From Xanthobacteraceae bacterium (lineage in GTDB: Bacteria; Pseudomonadota; Alphaproteobacteria; Rhizobiales; Xanthobacteraceae), in contig JASHVC010000081.1 in NCBI GenBank assembly GCA_030039655.1, positions 1-8,129 on the forward strand: a stretch of 8,129 nt of DNA, read 5' to 3'. The position numbers and the translations under genes are program-made. Every line of letters begins with the position of its first letter. The stretch's first letter is position 1. The notes beneath the pieces were generated by a model. It worked only from the letters and a program-made list of their open reading frames with translations, ran no database searches and was not told the DNA's origin. This document shows positions 1 to 6,022 of this stretch, one piece after another.

Positions 1-162
1 GGCCGCATGATCACCAATCCGGGTGGCGTCCTCATTCGCGACTCCGGCGGCGACGTTATCGGCGCCTGCGGCATTTCCGGCGATACCTCCGACAAGGACG
101 AAATGTGCGCCATCGCCGGAATCGAAGCGGCGGGCCTGAAGGCCGATCCGGGGACGGATTAA
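1..162 (+). CDS. GlcG/HbpS-like (DUF336) protein, C-terminal fragment
   Basis: The open frame enters from the left edge and ends at TAA 160-162, giving the last 53 residues of a protein whose start lies outside the window. The visible part reads NPGGVLIRDSGGDVIGACGI, followed by SGDTSDKDEMCAIAGIEAAG. This glycine-rich beta-hairpin followed by a helix with a D-x-x-x-A pattern is typical of the C-terminal end of the GlcG/HbpS family, which includes haem-binding and glycolate-locus proteins of about 130-170 residues. The molecular function of most members is unclear, and the haem-binding part, if any, is not visible. It lies 53 bases upstream of the glutathione transferase gene on the same strand, so the two may be cotranscribed. 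I am fairly sure of the family and unsure of the role. Confidence 0.72.
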   Translation, partial: GRMITNPGGVLIRDSGGDVIGACGISGDTSDKDEMCAIAGIEAAGLKADPGTD

Positions 163-196
163 GTTTCTCCCTCCCCCGGTTCGCGGGAGCGGAAAC
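163..196 (+). other. Imperfect hairpin between the GlcG-like gene and maiA
   Basis: GTTTC (163-167) pairs with GAAAC (192-196). CTCCC (171-175) pairs with GGGAG (185-189). CG (177-178) pairs with CG (182-183) around a three-base tip. There is one internal loop and one C-C mismatch. No T-run follows, so it is not a classical intrinsic terminator. It could be an mRNA-processing or attenuation structure, or a small intergenic repeat. Confidence 0.4.
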
Positions 197-215
197 AAAC
201 AAGGGAGCAATTGCA

Positions 216-866
216 ATGAAGCTTTTTTCATTCTGGCGGTCGCTGGCGACCTACCGGGTACGCATCGCGCTCAACCTCAAGAGCCTGGTGCCCGAAGAGG
301 TGATCTACGTCAATCTGATGAAAGGCGAGCAGCGCGAGGCATCGTTTCGCGCCGTCAACCCGATGATGGCGATCCCGGCGCTTGTCGACGGCGATGGTCC
401 GGCATTGTTCGAGTCACTAGCGATCATCGAGTATCTAGACGAGATCCATCCGAACCCGCCGCTATTGCCACGCGACCCACGCGGCCGCGCACGCGTGCGC
501 GGCATCGCCCAACTGATCGCCTGCGATTCGCATCCGCTGATCGTGCCGCGCGTGCGCGAATACCTCGCACATGAGTGCAAGTTCGACGAGCCGTCGGTGA
601 TGAAGTGGTGCCGGCACTGGCACACGGCAGCGCTGACCGCGCTCGAAACGCATCTGCAGGACAAAGCCACCGGCCGCTATGCCCACGGCGATGCGATCAC
701 GCTCGCCGACATCTGCCTCGCTACCCAGGCCGCGGGCGCGAAGTTCTTCAATGTCGAGCTTGCGCCGTTCCCCAAGTTCAACCGCATTGTCGACGAGCTT
801 GGCAAGATCGACGCGTTCACGCGCGCCCATCCGCTGAAGCAGCCCGGAGCCCCGGCGTCGCTGTAG
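216..866 (+). CDS. maiA: Zeta-class glutathione S-transferase, probable maleylacetoacetate isomerase
   Basis: This is a 216-residue protein, the usual length for maleylacetoacetate isomerase. That enzyme uses glutathione in the cytoplasm to isomerise maleylacetoacetate to fumarylacetoacetate in tyrosine/phenylalanine (homogentisate) breakdown. The start at 216 is chosen over an in-frame ATG at 105 because it has an AAGGGAG ribosome site (201-207) and begins directly with the thioredoxin-fold strand MKLFSFWRS. Family landmarks are YRVRIALNLK (13-22), NPM (49-51), IPALVDGDG (53-61) and ESLAIIEYLDE (66-76) in the N-terminal domain, and the helical-domain ITLADICLATQ (161-171). In the human enzyme the catalytic stretch is RSSCS; here residues 8-12 are RSLAT. 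The first serine (S9) is kept, but the second serine and the cysteine are replaced. No fumarylacetoacetase or homogentisate dioxygenase gene is adjacent, so the pathway assignment rests on similarity. A general zeta-like GST is the alternative. Confidence 0.82.
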   Translation: MKLFSFWRSLATYRVRIALNLKSLVPEEVIYVNLMKGEQREASFRAVNPMMAIPALVDGDGPALFESLAIIEYLDEIHPNPPLLPRDPRGRARVRGIAQLIACDSHPLIVPRVREYLAHECKFDEPSVMKWCRHWHTAALTALETHLQDKATGRYAHGDAITLADICLATQAAGAKFFNVELAPFPKFNRIVDELGKIDAFTRAHPLKQPGAPASL

Positions 867-1314
867 GCTTATCCTCATGTGAATCTGGCGCTGAGAGTGG
901 AGCTTTGTCAGGGTCTCCGGCGACCCGAAAGTAACCGACTTGCAGCCCAGCACCGCCATCGACCTTGCCTGGGTGATTTTTCGTTTGGACGAAACCACGA
1001 AGAGACGGTCGATAGTGACCATATACCGCAGTCCGCCCGATTAGACGGAGCTTGACAGCAACACCACGACGAACACGATGGGCAAGCTGTTCGCATTAGC
1101 TGGTTTACAAAACCCTGCAGGCTCCCGTCGCGAGCCGCTTTAGAAGCAGAGCAGGCGGCGATGGCGATCACGCGGTTGACCCTACGCAGCTTTCTTGAAA
1201 TGGCGGCCCTGGCCGCCTGATACGCGACACGTTTTGCGCGTGCCGCACATGCTTGCGGCGGTCGGCTGAAAATTACAGGCCCTCAATGTTGCACAGAATT
1301 CTGGGAGGACGCAC
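867..1314. other. 448-base stretch without a convincing gene
   Basis: No open frame here has both a credible start and a recognisable product. Short inverted repeats are present: GGGTC/GACCC (911-915/922-926), TTTCGT/ACGAAA (979-984/989-994, four-base loop), GGCTC/GAGCC (1120-1124/1132-1136) and GGCGGCC/GGCCGCC (1202-1208/1211-1217). None is followed by a T-run. On the minus strand one frame stays open for roughly 75-80 codons from about 1100 to 865 but has no plausible start, and it could be decayed coding sequence or a dispersed repeat. The last part must contain the promoter of the substrate-binding protein gene, but I cannot name -35/-10 boxes with confidence. Confidence 0.5.
1303..1309 (+). 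promoter_or_regulatory. Strong ribosome binding site of the substrate-binding protein gene
   Basis: GGGAGGA lies five bases before the ATG at 1315. It is close to the anti-Shine-Dalgarno complement and fixes the start, which is also where the signal peptide begins. Confidence 0.75.
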
Positions 1315-2520
1315 ATGCACTATCGTCACACGCTGGCGCTCGCCAGCGCGCTTTTGGCATCGTGGCCGCTCGCGGCGAACGCAGCGGACACGATCAAGAT
1401 CGGCTTCCCGATCCCGCTGTCCGGAGTCGTTGCGGTCTATGGCGAACCCGTCCTGAAGGGCGCCCAATTAGCGGTCTCCGAAATCAACTCCTCAGGCGGC
1501 GTACTTGGCAGGAAGCTCGAACTGCTGCCGCGCGACAGCAAGGCCAACGCCGACGAGGCGGTGCGCTTGTCGCGCGAGTTGATTATAAAGGACGGCGCGG
1601 ACTTTCTGGTCGGCACCGTGACCTCGGCCGAGGCGCCGGCGGTGTCGACCGTCGCCAAGGAAAACAAGATCGTCTTCATGGCACCGGTCGCGGAAACGAC
1701 GAGGCTTACCGATCCGCAGAACATCCATCCCTACGTATTCCGCACCAACTCGAACACCGATGTTGAGGGGTTAGCATCGGCGACCATAATAGCGCGTTGG
1801 AAGGACGTTAAAACCGTCGCGACGATCGGCCCTGACTATGCCTATGGCCGCGACCTTATCGCTGCGGTTGTCGCTAACCTCAAAAAGCTGCGGCCAGATA
1901 TCCAGATCGTCGACCAGCAGTGGCCGAAGCTGGGCGAACCCGATTTCACCTCGTTCATCACTGCGCAGATGAGCAAGAAGCCCGACGCGATCGATTGCGC
2001 CGAGTTTGCCGGCGATTTCGTTACCTTTAGCAAGGAAGCGGCGTCGCACGGCTATTTCAAAATGATCGACAACCGCATGGTAGACAGCGGCGCGGTCGGC
2101 AACATCGAGGAGGTCCGTGCGCTCGGCAACGACTATCCCTACGGGATCGTTGCCAACACAGAGGATCCGGTGGTCTGGAACGGCGGCAGCGAGCCGCCAG
2201 CGCACACAAAATACATCACCGCGCTACGGCAGTTCACCCATGAGCAATACCCACCGAGCTTTGCCATCCAAGGCTATATCACGATCAACGCCCTCGCGGA
2301 TGGGATCAGGAAGGCGGGCAGTACCAATTCCGACGCGGTGTCAAAGGCGCTGATTGGCATGACGTTCGACACGCCGGTCGGCAAGCGCACCTTCAGCATC
2401 AAATCTCATGAGACGTTTCAACCCGAGTTCTACGGCGTGATGGTCAAGGAGGCGGCCCATCCGTTCGCGGTGATGAAGGATCCGGAATTGCTGCCGACGT
2501 CCTTCACGCCGGCCAACTGA
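1315..2520 (+). CDS. ABC transporter periplasmic substrate-binding protein, branched-chain amino acid/amide type
   Basis: This is a 401-residue secreted protein of the type I periplasmic-binding (Peripla_BP_6, LivK/AmiC-like) family. Residues 1-24 form a signal peptide (MHYRH, a hydrophobic core, then AANAA before DTIKIG). No lipobox cysteine is seen, so it should be soluble in the periplasm. The mature start TIKIGFPIPLSGVVAVYGEP and the stretch LKGAQLAVSEINSSGGVLGR are classic for the first lobe. LVGTVTSAEAPAVSTVAKEN matches the ligand-facing G-x-x-x-S region, and TIGPDYAYGRD starts the second-lobe crossover. Family members capture branched-chain amino acids, amides, urea or aromatic compounds for import by LivHMGF-type permeases. 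No permease or ATPase gene lies next to it, since the thi operon follows in the opposite direction. The transporter partners must therefore be elsewhere, and the ligand cannot be read from sequence. Confidence 0.88.
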   Translation: MHYRHTLALASALLASWPLAANAADTIKIGFPIPLSGVVAVYGEPVLKGAQLAVSEINSSGGVLGRKLELLPRDSKANADEAVRLSRELIIKDGADFLVGTVTSAEAPAVSTVAKENKIVFMAPVAETTRLTDPQNIHPYVFRTNSNTDVEGLASATIIARWKDVKTVATIGPDYAYGRDLIAAVVANLKKLRPDIQIVDQQWPKLGEPDFTSFITAQMSKKPDAIDCAEFAGDFVTFSKEAASHGYFKMIDNRMVDSGAVGNIEEVRALGNDYPYGIVANTEDPVVWNGGSEPPAHTKYITALRQFTHEQYPPSFAIQGYITINALADGIRKAGSTNSDAVSKALIGMTFDTPVGKRTFSIKSHETFQPEFYGVMVKEAAHPFAVMKDPELLPTSFTPAN

Positions 2521-2588
2521 TCTGCCTCGCCGATACCCGCAATCTGCGCATCACCACGCGAGTGGGCGGCTTCGGGGGCATGGGCGCC

Positions 2589-2605
2589 ATCGTCATTTCG
2601 ACGAT
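2589..2605. terminator. Possible weak terminator hairpin between convergent genes
   Basis: ATCGTC (2589-2594) and GACGAT (2600-2605) form a perfect six-base inverted repeat with a five-base loop, in the gap between the ends of the substrate-binding protein gene and thiD. The position suits a shared terminator. There is no T-run on either strand, so the call is weak. The rest of the gap (2521-2653) shows nothing recognisable. Confidence 0.25.
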
Positions 2606-2653
2606 CGCTCATCCCCCATCAGTAATCGTCCGGCCGCAAATCGGCGAACGCGA

Positions 2654-3451
2654 TTACCACCACCTATGAAAATGATGCAGTGGGCCGTGCCCGGACCCGA
2701 CATTGAGCCGGTCCGCCGCCGCGATGGCGGCGGTCACGTAGGCCTTGGCTTCACGCACCGCACCTTGCAGCGGAAGTCCCTTGGCGAGCCCTGCGGCAAT
2801 AGCGGAAGACAGAGTGCAGCCGGTGCCGTGCGTGTTTTTGGTCGCGATGCGCGGCGCGGCAAACCGTTCAAAGCCATTGGCGTCGACGAGCAGGTCGACG
2901 CTTTCCTTACCGCCGGCGTGGCCGCCTTTTATCAGGACCGTCTCGGCGCCGAGTGCGCGCAGCTTTTCCGCCTGCACGCGCATGTCCACTTCGTCCCGAG
3001 CCATCGTTACTTCGAGCAGCGCCGCCGCTTCAAACAAATTGGGGGTGAACACGCCGACGCGACCGATCAGCTTGCGCAACGCATCCATCGCGTCCGCGCG
3101 CAAAAGATCGGCGCCCGTGCTCGCGACCATGACCGGATCGAGCACCACATTGCGCGCGCGATGACGATCCAAGCCAGTCGCCACCGCTTCGATCACAGTC
3201 GCGTTCGCCAGCATGCCGATCTTTACCGCGGCGACACCGAGGTCGGAAAACACGGCGTCCATCTGTGCCGCGATGAAGTCCGCAGGCACGTCATGAATGG
3301 CAAAAACACCTTTGGTGTTTTGCGCGGTGAGCGCGGTCACAACCGACGCGCCGTAAACGCCGAGCGCCGCGAAGGTCTTTAGATCGGCTTGAATGCCCGC
3401 GCCGGCGCTGGAGTCTGAGCCGGCAATGGTCAGCGCGACGGGGACGCTCAT
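2654..3451 (-). CDS. thiD: Bifunctional hydroxymethylpyrimidine kinase / phosphomethylpyrimidine kinase
   Basis: ThiD phosphorylates 4-amino-5-hydroxymethyl-2-methylpyrimidine twice with ATP, giving the pyrophosphate that ThiE uses to make thiamine phosphate. The 265 residues match the family's usual size and ribokinase fold. GSDSSAGAGIQADLKTF (11-27) is the substrate-side signature. VKIGML (76-81), DPVMVASTGADLL (105-117), TPNLFEAAAL (136-145) and VLIKGGH (172-178) follow in order. THGTGCTLSSAIAAGLA (207-223) is the anion-hole/ATP motif, with C212 in the position of the conserved cysteine. The C-terminal GHGPLHHFH is also typical. The ATG at 3449-3451 is preceded by an AAGGT ribosome site (3457-3461). 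The gene is the last in the operon and starts 61 bases after the TIR gene's stop. That spacing is wider than at the upstream junctions. Confidence 0.96.
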   Translation of the reverse strand: MSVPVALTIAGSDSSAGAGIQADLKTFAALGVYGASVVTALTAQNTKGVFAIHDVPADFIAAQMDAVFSDLGVAAVKIGMLANATVIEAVATGLDRHRARNVVLDPVMVASTGADLLRADAMDALRKLIGRVGVFTPNLFEAAALLEVTMARDEVDMRVQAEKLRALGAETVLIKGGHAGGKESVDLLVDANGFERFAAPRIATKNTHGTGCTLSSAIAAGLAKGLPLQGAVREAKAYVTAAIAAADRLNVGSGHGPLHHFHRWW

Positions 3452-3512
3452 GGGCTACCTTGCGGCTTCACAAGCTCCCCGCACAGGACAAGCAAAGAGC
3501 CGTAGCGAGGTC

Positions 3513-4454
3513 TTACTGCCAATTTCGCAGCTGCCTCAGTCTCGTAATATAGGCGGTGCGGAGGCAGGCGTCGTCTTTTTTGCAGGACTTTCGCCGCTCG
3601 AGCCAAGCACTTTCATCGGCCGCGAGCGCGGCTTGCTTGTCCTTGTCAAGGTGCGCGCGCAAGACCGAATAGGCCACCGTGAGACTGCGATCGAGTTCCG
3701 CAAGCTCGGAATTCCGGCATATCTCCTGCTCGTCGGCGTCCACCGCCGAATAGCAATCGAAGCCCGGAGGTTTTCCGCTGCGGAAGAACACGATAACAAT
3801 CGCAACGGTCAGCGCCACGCCGGCGAGTAGCCCCACTCCACCGAAAAGCACCGGCCGAGAGAATAGTGAACGCCGCGGCGCTGCCATGGCGATCACGCCT
3901 TGTGGCGCCGCGCTGTTCGCGAGCGGCGCCACTGGAGCCTCGGCCGCCTTAGCCGCAGCGCTTTCCTGTCGGCGCGGCGGTGCCATGCCTTTTGCGGCAA
4001 AAATCTGATCCAGTGCGCGAGTCAAACTCTCAATGTGATGATCGAAATCCCGGCCGCCATCCACTTGCACCGCGTGGCGAAAGGCAAAATCCTTCAGCGT
4101 AGCCGGAAGTTCACTGGGCTCCGGCATTGTCATACCGCTGACCAAGACCGGAATGACCGGGATATCGCGCTTGAGCGCCATCTCCACTTCAACGCGGACC
4201 GGATCACTCTCTTTGTCCATTCTGCTTTCGACACCGTCGCCACGGCCCAGCCATCGCGGCCCGACGATCACCAGCAGCACATCGGTCGCCGTGAGTGCAT
4301 CGGCGATTTGGGCGCGAAAATCGATGCCGGGCTGAATGCTGTCGATGTCGCGGAATACCGTGTCCCTTCCATATTGCTGCGCGAGGCGGTCGAATATGCG
4401 CCCGGTGATGTCCTGCGAGTCCGATCTGCGATATGAGATCGCAATCTTCGCCAT
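3513..4454 (-). CDS. TIR domain - transmembrane helix - LprI-like (DUF1311) protein
   Basis: This is a 313-residue protein with three parts. Residues 3-150 are a TIR domain: IAISYRRSD (4-12), the loop FRDIDSIQPGIDF (34-46), DVLLVIVGPRWLG (58-70), then RVEVEMALKRDIPVIPVL (87-104). Aligned by eye with SARM1, E89 falls where the NADase glutamate lies. Residues 155-195 are a proline/alanine-rich linker. Residues 201-224 form one hydrophobic helix preceded by RRSLFSR, which by the positive-inside rule puts the TIR domain in the cytoplasm. Residues 231-313 resemble the lysozyme-inhibitor LprI family (DUF1311): FDCYSAVDADEQEIC, ELAELDRSL, DESAWLERRKSC and ACLRTAYITRLRQL, with cysteines 234, 246, 291 and 297 suited to periplasmic disulphides. 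The gene begins six bases after thiE, and its TGAGGA ribosome site overlaps the thiE stop, so it is translated within the thi operon. Domain calls are firm. NAD cleavage and envelope sensing are inference, and no link to thiamine chemistry can be read from the protein. Confidence 0.88.
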   Translation of the reverse strand: MAKIAISYRRSDSQDITGRIFDRLAQQYGRDTVFRDIDSIQPGIDFRAQIADALTATDVLLVIVGPRWLGRGDGVESRMDKESDPVRVEVEMALKRDIPVIPVLVSGMTMPEPSELPATLKDFAFRHAVQVDGGRDFDHHIESLTRALDQIFAAKGMAPPRRQESAAAKAAEAPVAPLANSAAPQGVIAMAAPRRSLFSRPVLFGGVGLLAGVALTVAIVIVFFRSGKPPGFDCYSAVDADEQEICRNSELAELDRSLTVAYSVLRAHLDKDKQAALAADESAWLERRKSCKKDDACLRTAYITRLRQLRNWQ

Positions 4455-4463
4455 GTGTCCTCA
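4455..4463 (-). promoter_or_regulatory. thiE stop / TIR gene ribosome site overlap
   Basis: On the minus strand the thiE stop TGA (4463-4461) is the first half of TGAGGA, a good Shine-Dalgarno match, and the TIR gene's ATG follows six bases after the stop (4454-4452). This arrangement implies translational coupling. Confidence 0.7.
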
Positions 4464-5132
4464 CGCGCCTCGTTTGGCAAGCATGGCGTCGACGACTTGC
4501 CGCAGTAAGCGGGCCGCGGCGGTTGGATCGGACGCCAGCGAGAGCGCCGAAATGACGGCAACACCGTCGGCACCGGCAGCGATCACCGGTGCGGCGTTGC
4601 TCGCATCGATGCCGGCGATGCCGCAGACCGGCAGCTCTTTGCGCTCCCTTTGCGCGCGGCTGCGCAGCACGCCGACGATCCGGGTCAAGCCATCAGGGCC
4701 GATCGGCGCGTTCTTCTGCTGCTTGGACATCGTCGCATAGACGCCGCCGGAGCCGACGTAGTCGATCAGCGCGACTGGTGCTGCCTCCGCCTCGCTCACG
4801 TTTTTGACCGAAAGGCCGATGATGGCACCGGAGCCGAGGAGACGCCGCGCGTCCTCGACCTTCATATCGTCCTGGCCAAGATGCACGCCGTCAGCGCCCA
4901 CGGCGAGCGCCACGTCTACGCGATCGTTGACAACAAATGGCACGGAGAACGGCGCCAGCGCCGTCTTGATGGCGCGCGCTTCATCGACCATGGCGCGCGT
5001 TTCGCTCAGCTTGTCGCGCAATTGCACGAGCGTAGCGCCGCCCTCAGCGCACAACCGCGCCAACTCGGCAAGATCGCGGCCGCCGGCGCGCTCGGGATCC
5101 ACGATAGCATTGAGGCGGAGGTCAATCTTCAT
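4461..5132 (-). CDS. thiE: Thiamine phosphate synthase
   Basis: ThiE couples hydroxymethylpyrimidine pyrophosphate with thiazole phosphate to give thiamine phosphate and pyrophosphate, in the cytoplasm. The protein is a 223-residue TIM barrel, of normal length. Visible landmarks are LVQLRDK (35-41; Q37, R39 and K41 bind pyrimidine and pyrophosphate), FVVNDRVDVALAVGADGVHL (66-85, with the N-D pair) and GQDDM (86-90). GLSVKN (106-111), GSGGVYATMSKQQKNAPIG (127-145, the pyrophosphate loop) and CGIAGI (170-175) followed by GADGVAVISAL complete the set. The frame is open further upstream to 5339, but the ATG at 5132 is chosen because it begins at the first barrel strand, has an AAGGTG ribosome site, and shares one base with the thiM stop. 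The pyrophosphate loop differs from the E. coli form, but a similar loop is usual, as far as I remember, in alphaproteobacterial ThiE. Confidence 0.95.
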   Translation of the reverse strand: MKIDLRLNAIVDPERAGGRDLAELARLCAEGGATLVQLRDKLSETRAMVDEARAIKTALAPFSVPFVVNDRVDVALAVGADGVHLGQDDMKVEDARRLLGSGAIIGLSVKNVSEAEAAPVALIDYVGSGGVYATMSKQQKNAPIGPDGLTRIVGVLRSRAQRERKELPVCGIAGIDASNAAPVIAAGADGVAVISALSLASDPTAAARLLRQVVDAMLAKRGA

Positions 5133-5134
5133 CA
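5130..5134 (-). promoter_or_regulatory. TGATG overlap of thiM stop and thiE start
   Basis: The minus strand reads TGATG: the TGA of thiM and the ATG of thiE share the A at 5132. An AAGGTG ribosome site lies just upstream inside thiM. This is a standard sign of coupled translation. Confidence 0.85.
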
Positions 5135-5899
5135 CGGCACCTTCGCGCGCGCGCGCAACGCGGCGCGATCGAGGCTGTGCAGAGCATCGAGAATCCAGCT
5201 GGCAAACCGGCCAGGCCCGTGCGCCCACTCCGCGGCCACTTCGCCAGCGACCCCGAGCGCGATCAGCGCCGCATTGGTGGCAAGCCACGCGTCGGGTTCC
5301 ACCGCAAGTGCGGCGCACACCAGAGCCGAACCCGCACACCCCATTCCCGTGACGAGGCTCATGAGCGGATCGCCGTTGGCGATGGCAACGCGGCGTGCGC
5401 CATCGGTCACGATGTCGGCGTTGCCGGTCAGCGCTACCACGGTACTGGAGGCTTTCGCGGCCCGGGACGCCGCTTCGGCGGCGGGATCGCCACCGAACAG
5501 CGGCACGAACTCCGTCGCGTTGAGCCGCACGACTGTTGGCCGATGCGCCAAGAGCTCACGGCAAAATTGCGCGCGGCCCGGCGAGCGTTCGATAAAGACC
5601 GGGTCGAGCACCCAAGGCACGTGCGCCATTTGCGCGGCGCCCAGCGCGACACTGATCGCGCTGCGCCGTTCCGCATCGAAGGTCCCGAGGTTGACCAACA
5701 GCGCGTGGGCGCTGGCAACAAAGCTGCCGATCTCTTCGGGCGAGATCGTCATCGAGGGCACTGCGCCGGCCGCCAGCAGCATGTTCGCCGTGTAGTTCTG
5801 GGCCACCGTGTTGGTAATGCAATGCACCCGCGGCGCGCGATCGCGGATGCGCGCCAGCACGTCGGCGGCGATATCGGCGAGCTCGACCGGTGCATGCAT
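5132..5899 (-). CDS. thiM: Hydroxyethylthiazole kinase
   Basis: ThiM phosphorylates 4-methyl-5-hydroxyethylthiazole with ATP and so salvages the thiazole half of thiamine. The protein has 255 residues, slightly short but within the family's range, with a ribokinase-like fold. Key segments are HCITNTVAQNYTANMLLAAG (26-45, the thiazole-binding N-T-V/N-x-x-A-N signature), VPSM (47-50), LLVNLGT (67-73), VLDPVF (97-102), LNATEF (126-131) and ALTGNADIVTDG (156-167). VTGMGCAGSAL (183-193) carries the conserved cysteine C188 and anion hole. The ATG at 5897-5899 has an AGGAAG ribosome site (5909-5914). It is the first gene of the thiM-thiE-TIR-thiD operon. The absence of thiC or thiG nearby points to salvage rather than new synthesis. 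No TPP riboswitch precedes it; an inverted-repeat element does. Confidence 0.95.
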   Translation of the reverse strand: MHAPVELADIAADVLARIRDRAPRVHCITNTVAQNYTANMLLAAGAVPSMTISPEEIGSFVASAHALLVNLGTFDAERRSAISVALGAAQMAHVPWVLDPVFIERSPGRAQFCRELLAHRPTVVRLNATEFVPLFGGDPAAEAASRAAKASSTVVALTGNADIVTDGARRVAIANGDPLMSLVTGMGCAGSALVCAALAVEPDAWLATNAALIALGVAGEVAAEWAHGPGRFASWILDALHSLDRAALRARAKVP

Positions 5900-5908
5900 T
5901 TCTAGGTT

Positions 5909-5914
5909 CTTCCT
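5909..5914 (-). promoter_or_regulatory. thiM ribosome binding site inside a possible small hairpin
   Basis: AGGAAG on the minus strand lies nine bases before the thiM ATG. It sits in the loop between TCTAGG and CCTAGA (positions 5925-5920 and 5906-5901), which could pair. The first of these arms is also part of the large palindrome upstream, so two foldings exclude each other. Confidence 0.5.
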
Positions 5915-5919
5915 GGTAC

Positions 5920-6022
5920 CCTAGACCATGATCCGCTCTGACTTGATCGGATCATGGTCTAGGATTTTTCGAGGGCATGATCTTTTCGGAAAACCGGCAT
6001 CCACTTTTCCGGATCATGCTCT
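5920..6022. repeat. Composite palindromic intergenic repeat of rhizobial type, two hairpins
   Basis: Hairpin 1 is a perfect 16-base inverted repeat, CCTAGACCATGATCCG (5920-5935) and CGGATCATGGTCTAGG (5948-5963), with a 12-base loop. Hairpin 2 pairs GCATGATC (5975-5982) with GATCATGC (6012-6019) and CGGAAAA (5987-5993) with TTTTCCG (6005-6011), with a four-base T bulge and an 11-base loop. The right arms are near-identical direct repeats: CGGATCATGGTCTA (5948-5961) against CGGATCATGCTCTA (6010-6023), one mismatch in 14. Sequence of this kind is, as far as I remember, scattered in many copies through Rhizobiales genomes. It fills most of the divergent promoter region between thiM and the RAM-domain gene, so their promoters lie within or beside it. 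Short reading frames inside it are not genes. Confidence 0.8.

Noticed and set aside
105..215. N-terminal extension of maiA from an upstream ATG
   Set aside because: It would overlap the GlcG-like gene, has no ribosome site, and adds residues not found in the family. The ATG at 216 has AAGGGAG before it.
891..896. CTGAGA, the core hexamer of TPP riboswitches, on the + strand
   Set aside because: The second conserved half and the closing stems are absent, and no thiamine gene lies downstream on that strand, so it is chance.
2666..3382. A 238-codon open frame on the + strand opposite thiD
   Set aside because: thiD on the other strand is complete with all its motifs. The shadow is rich in Arg and His and matches nothing.
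4650..5795. A 381-codon open frame on the + strand opposite thiE and thiM
   Set aside because: It is the mirror of two clearly recognisable genes in GC-rich DNA. Its translation shows no family motif and has a biased arginine/alanine/serine make-up.
5948..5969. Hairpin arm followed by ATTTTT on the + strand, like an intrinsic terminator
   Set aside because: No + strand gene ends upstream, since thiM is transcribed away from it. The T-run is part of the repeat.
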